This document shows positions 63,785 through 64,000 of a stretch of 64,000 nt of DNA, piece by piece; position 1 is the stretch's first letter, and each line of letters opens with the position of its first letter. The notes beneath the pieces are model-generated. The model saw nothing but the letters and a program-made list of their open reading frames with translations. It made no database searches and was not told where the DNA came from. A program made the translations under genes and the position numbers. Origin of the DNA: Dendrolimus kikuchii (lineage: Eukaryota; Arthropoda; Insecta; Lepidoptera; Lasiocampidae); the NCBI GenBank assembly GCA_019925095.2, contig CM034412.1, positions 4,858,001 through 4,922,000 on the forward strand. The letters run 5' to 3'.

Positions 63785-64000
63785 TTTCACTCAAAGGAAC
63801 TCAGGCCATACAGTCTTGTCTGATATGTAAGTCTTTAGTAAGCTTAGCCGAATTTTAAGGCTTCGACTGACGCCAATCAATGGACTTCTTGTGATAACTC
63901 GAAAGGCCACATTTGACTATACAGTTCACATTTCTCACAAAACACAATTATTACTCAAAAACCATCAATATTCTTAAACTAGTGTTCATTTTAAAGTTAT
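63785..64000 (+). repeat. Rep-B copy, cut by the window end
   Basis: CAAAGGAACTCAGGCCATAC, TTCGACTGACGCCAATCAAT, CTCGAAAGGCCACATTTGAC and CAATATTCTTAAACTAGTGT follow Rep-B order. Confidence 0.55.

Overview
This window looks like intergenic or intronic DNA from an insect, most probably a moth or butterfly (Lepidoptera). The background is strongly A/T-rich. There are no operons, bacterial promoters or long intact reading frames, and nearly every open stretch I can recognise is a piece of a transposable element. The repeat mix (SINEs with tRNA-like heads, 5'-truncated LINE tails, small inverted-repeat elements, a Tc1/mariner-type transposon) fits my knowledge of lepidopteran genomes, but I could not search a database. 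I found no host gene, tRNA gene, rRNA or CRISPR array that I would defend.

Repeat names used here are local labels. RTE-A is a LINE seen only as 5'-truncated 3' ends: the reading frame runs to its stop, then almost no 3' UTR, then an (ATGT)n tail. SINE-C is a retroposon of about 310 bp with an A-rich end. SINE-E and SINE-I have tRNA-like heads. Rep-B, D, J, M and Q are dispersed repeats of uncertain class. LINE-G, H, K, L, P and R are tails or C-terminal pieces of other non-LTR elements.

Layout. 0-6 kb: Rep-Q split by LINE-K, an RTE-A copy inside LINE-H, an RTE-A copy inside Rep-B, and an inverted second LINE-K copy. 6-13 kb: LINE-G, SINE-E, two SINE-C copies, an RTE-A copy nested in another LINE, a pair of small DNA transposons, and a CpG-rich block at 8.35 kb. 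13-23 kb: LINE pieces, SINE-I, a hAT transposase remnant, SINE-C and SINE-E copies, RTE-A copies and a solo LTR at 21 kb. 23-32 kb: sparse repeats, a near-perfect palindrome at 25 kb, paired GC-rich blocks at 26.5 and 27.8 kb, LINE ends. 32-39 kb: dense LINE/SINE clusters, including a LINE ORF end joined to a SINE-C-like tail at 38.3 kb. 39-45 kb: a repeat-poor stretch with a cluster of CCATCTAG-type motifs, a retroposed unknown sequence, a 26-bp perfect hairpin and Rep-J/Rep-D. 45.76-47.53 kb: a complete but decayed Tc1/mariner-type element with both inverted ends. 48-64 kb: SINE-C, LINE-G, RTE-A and LINE-P copies (one LINE-P copy split by a GC-rich retroposon with 15-bp target duplications), a 27-bp minisatellite at 58.2 kb and a small inverted-repeat element at 63.1 kb.

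The main story is repeated target-primed retroposition. Eleven of 15 RTE-A copies have clear target-site duplications (three more are ambiguous or lack one, one is cut at both ends). SINE-C appears to borrow its 3' end from a LINE whose tail is also present here. These nested insertions give a relative age order for several families.
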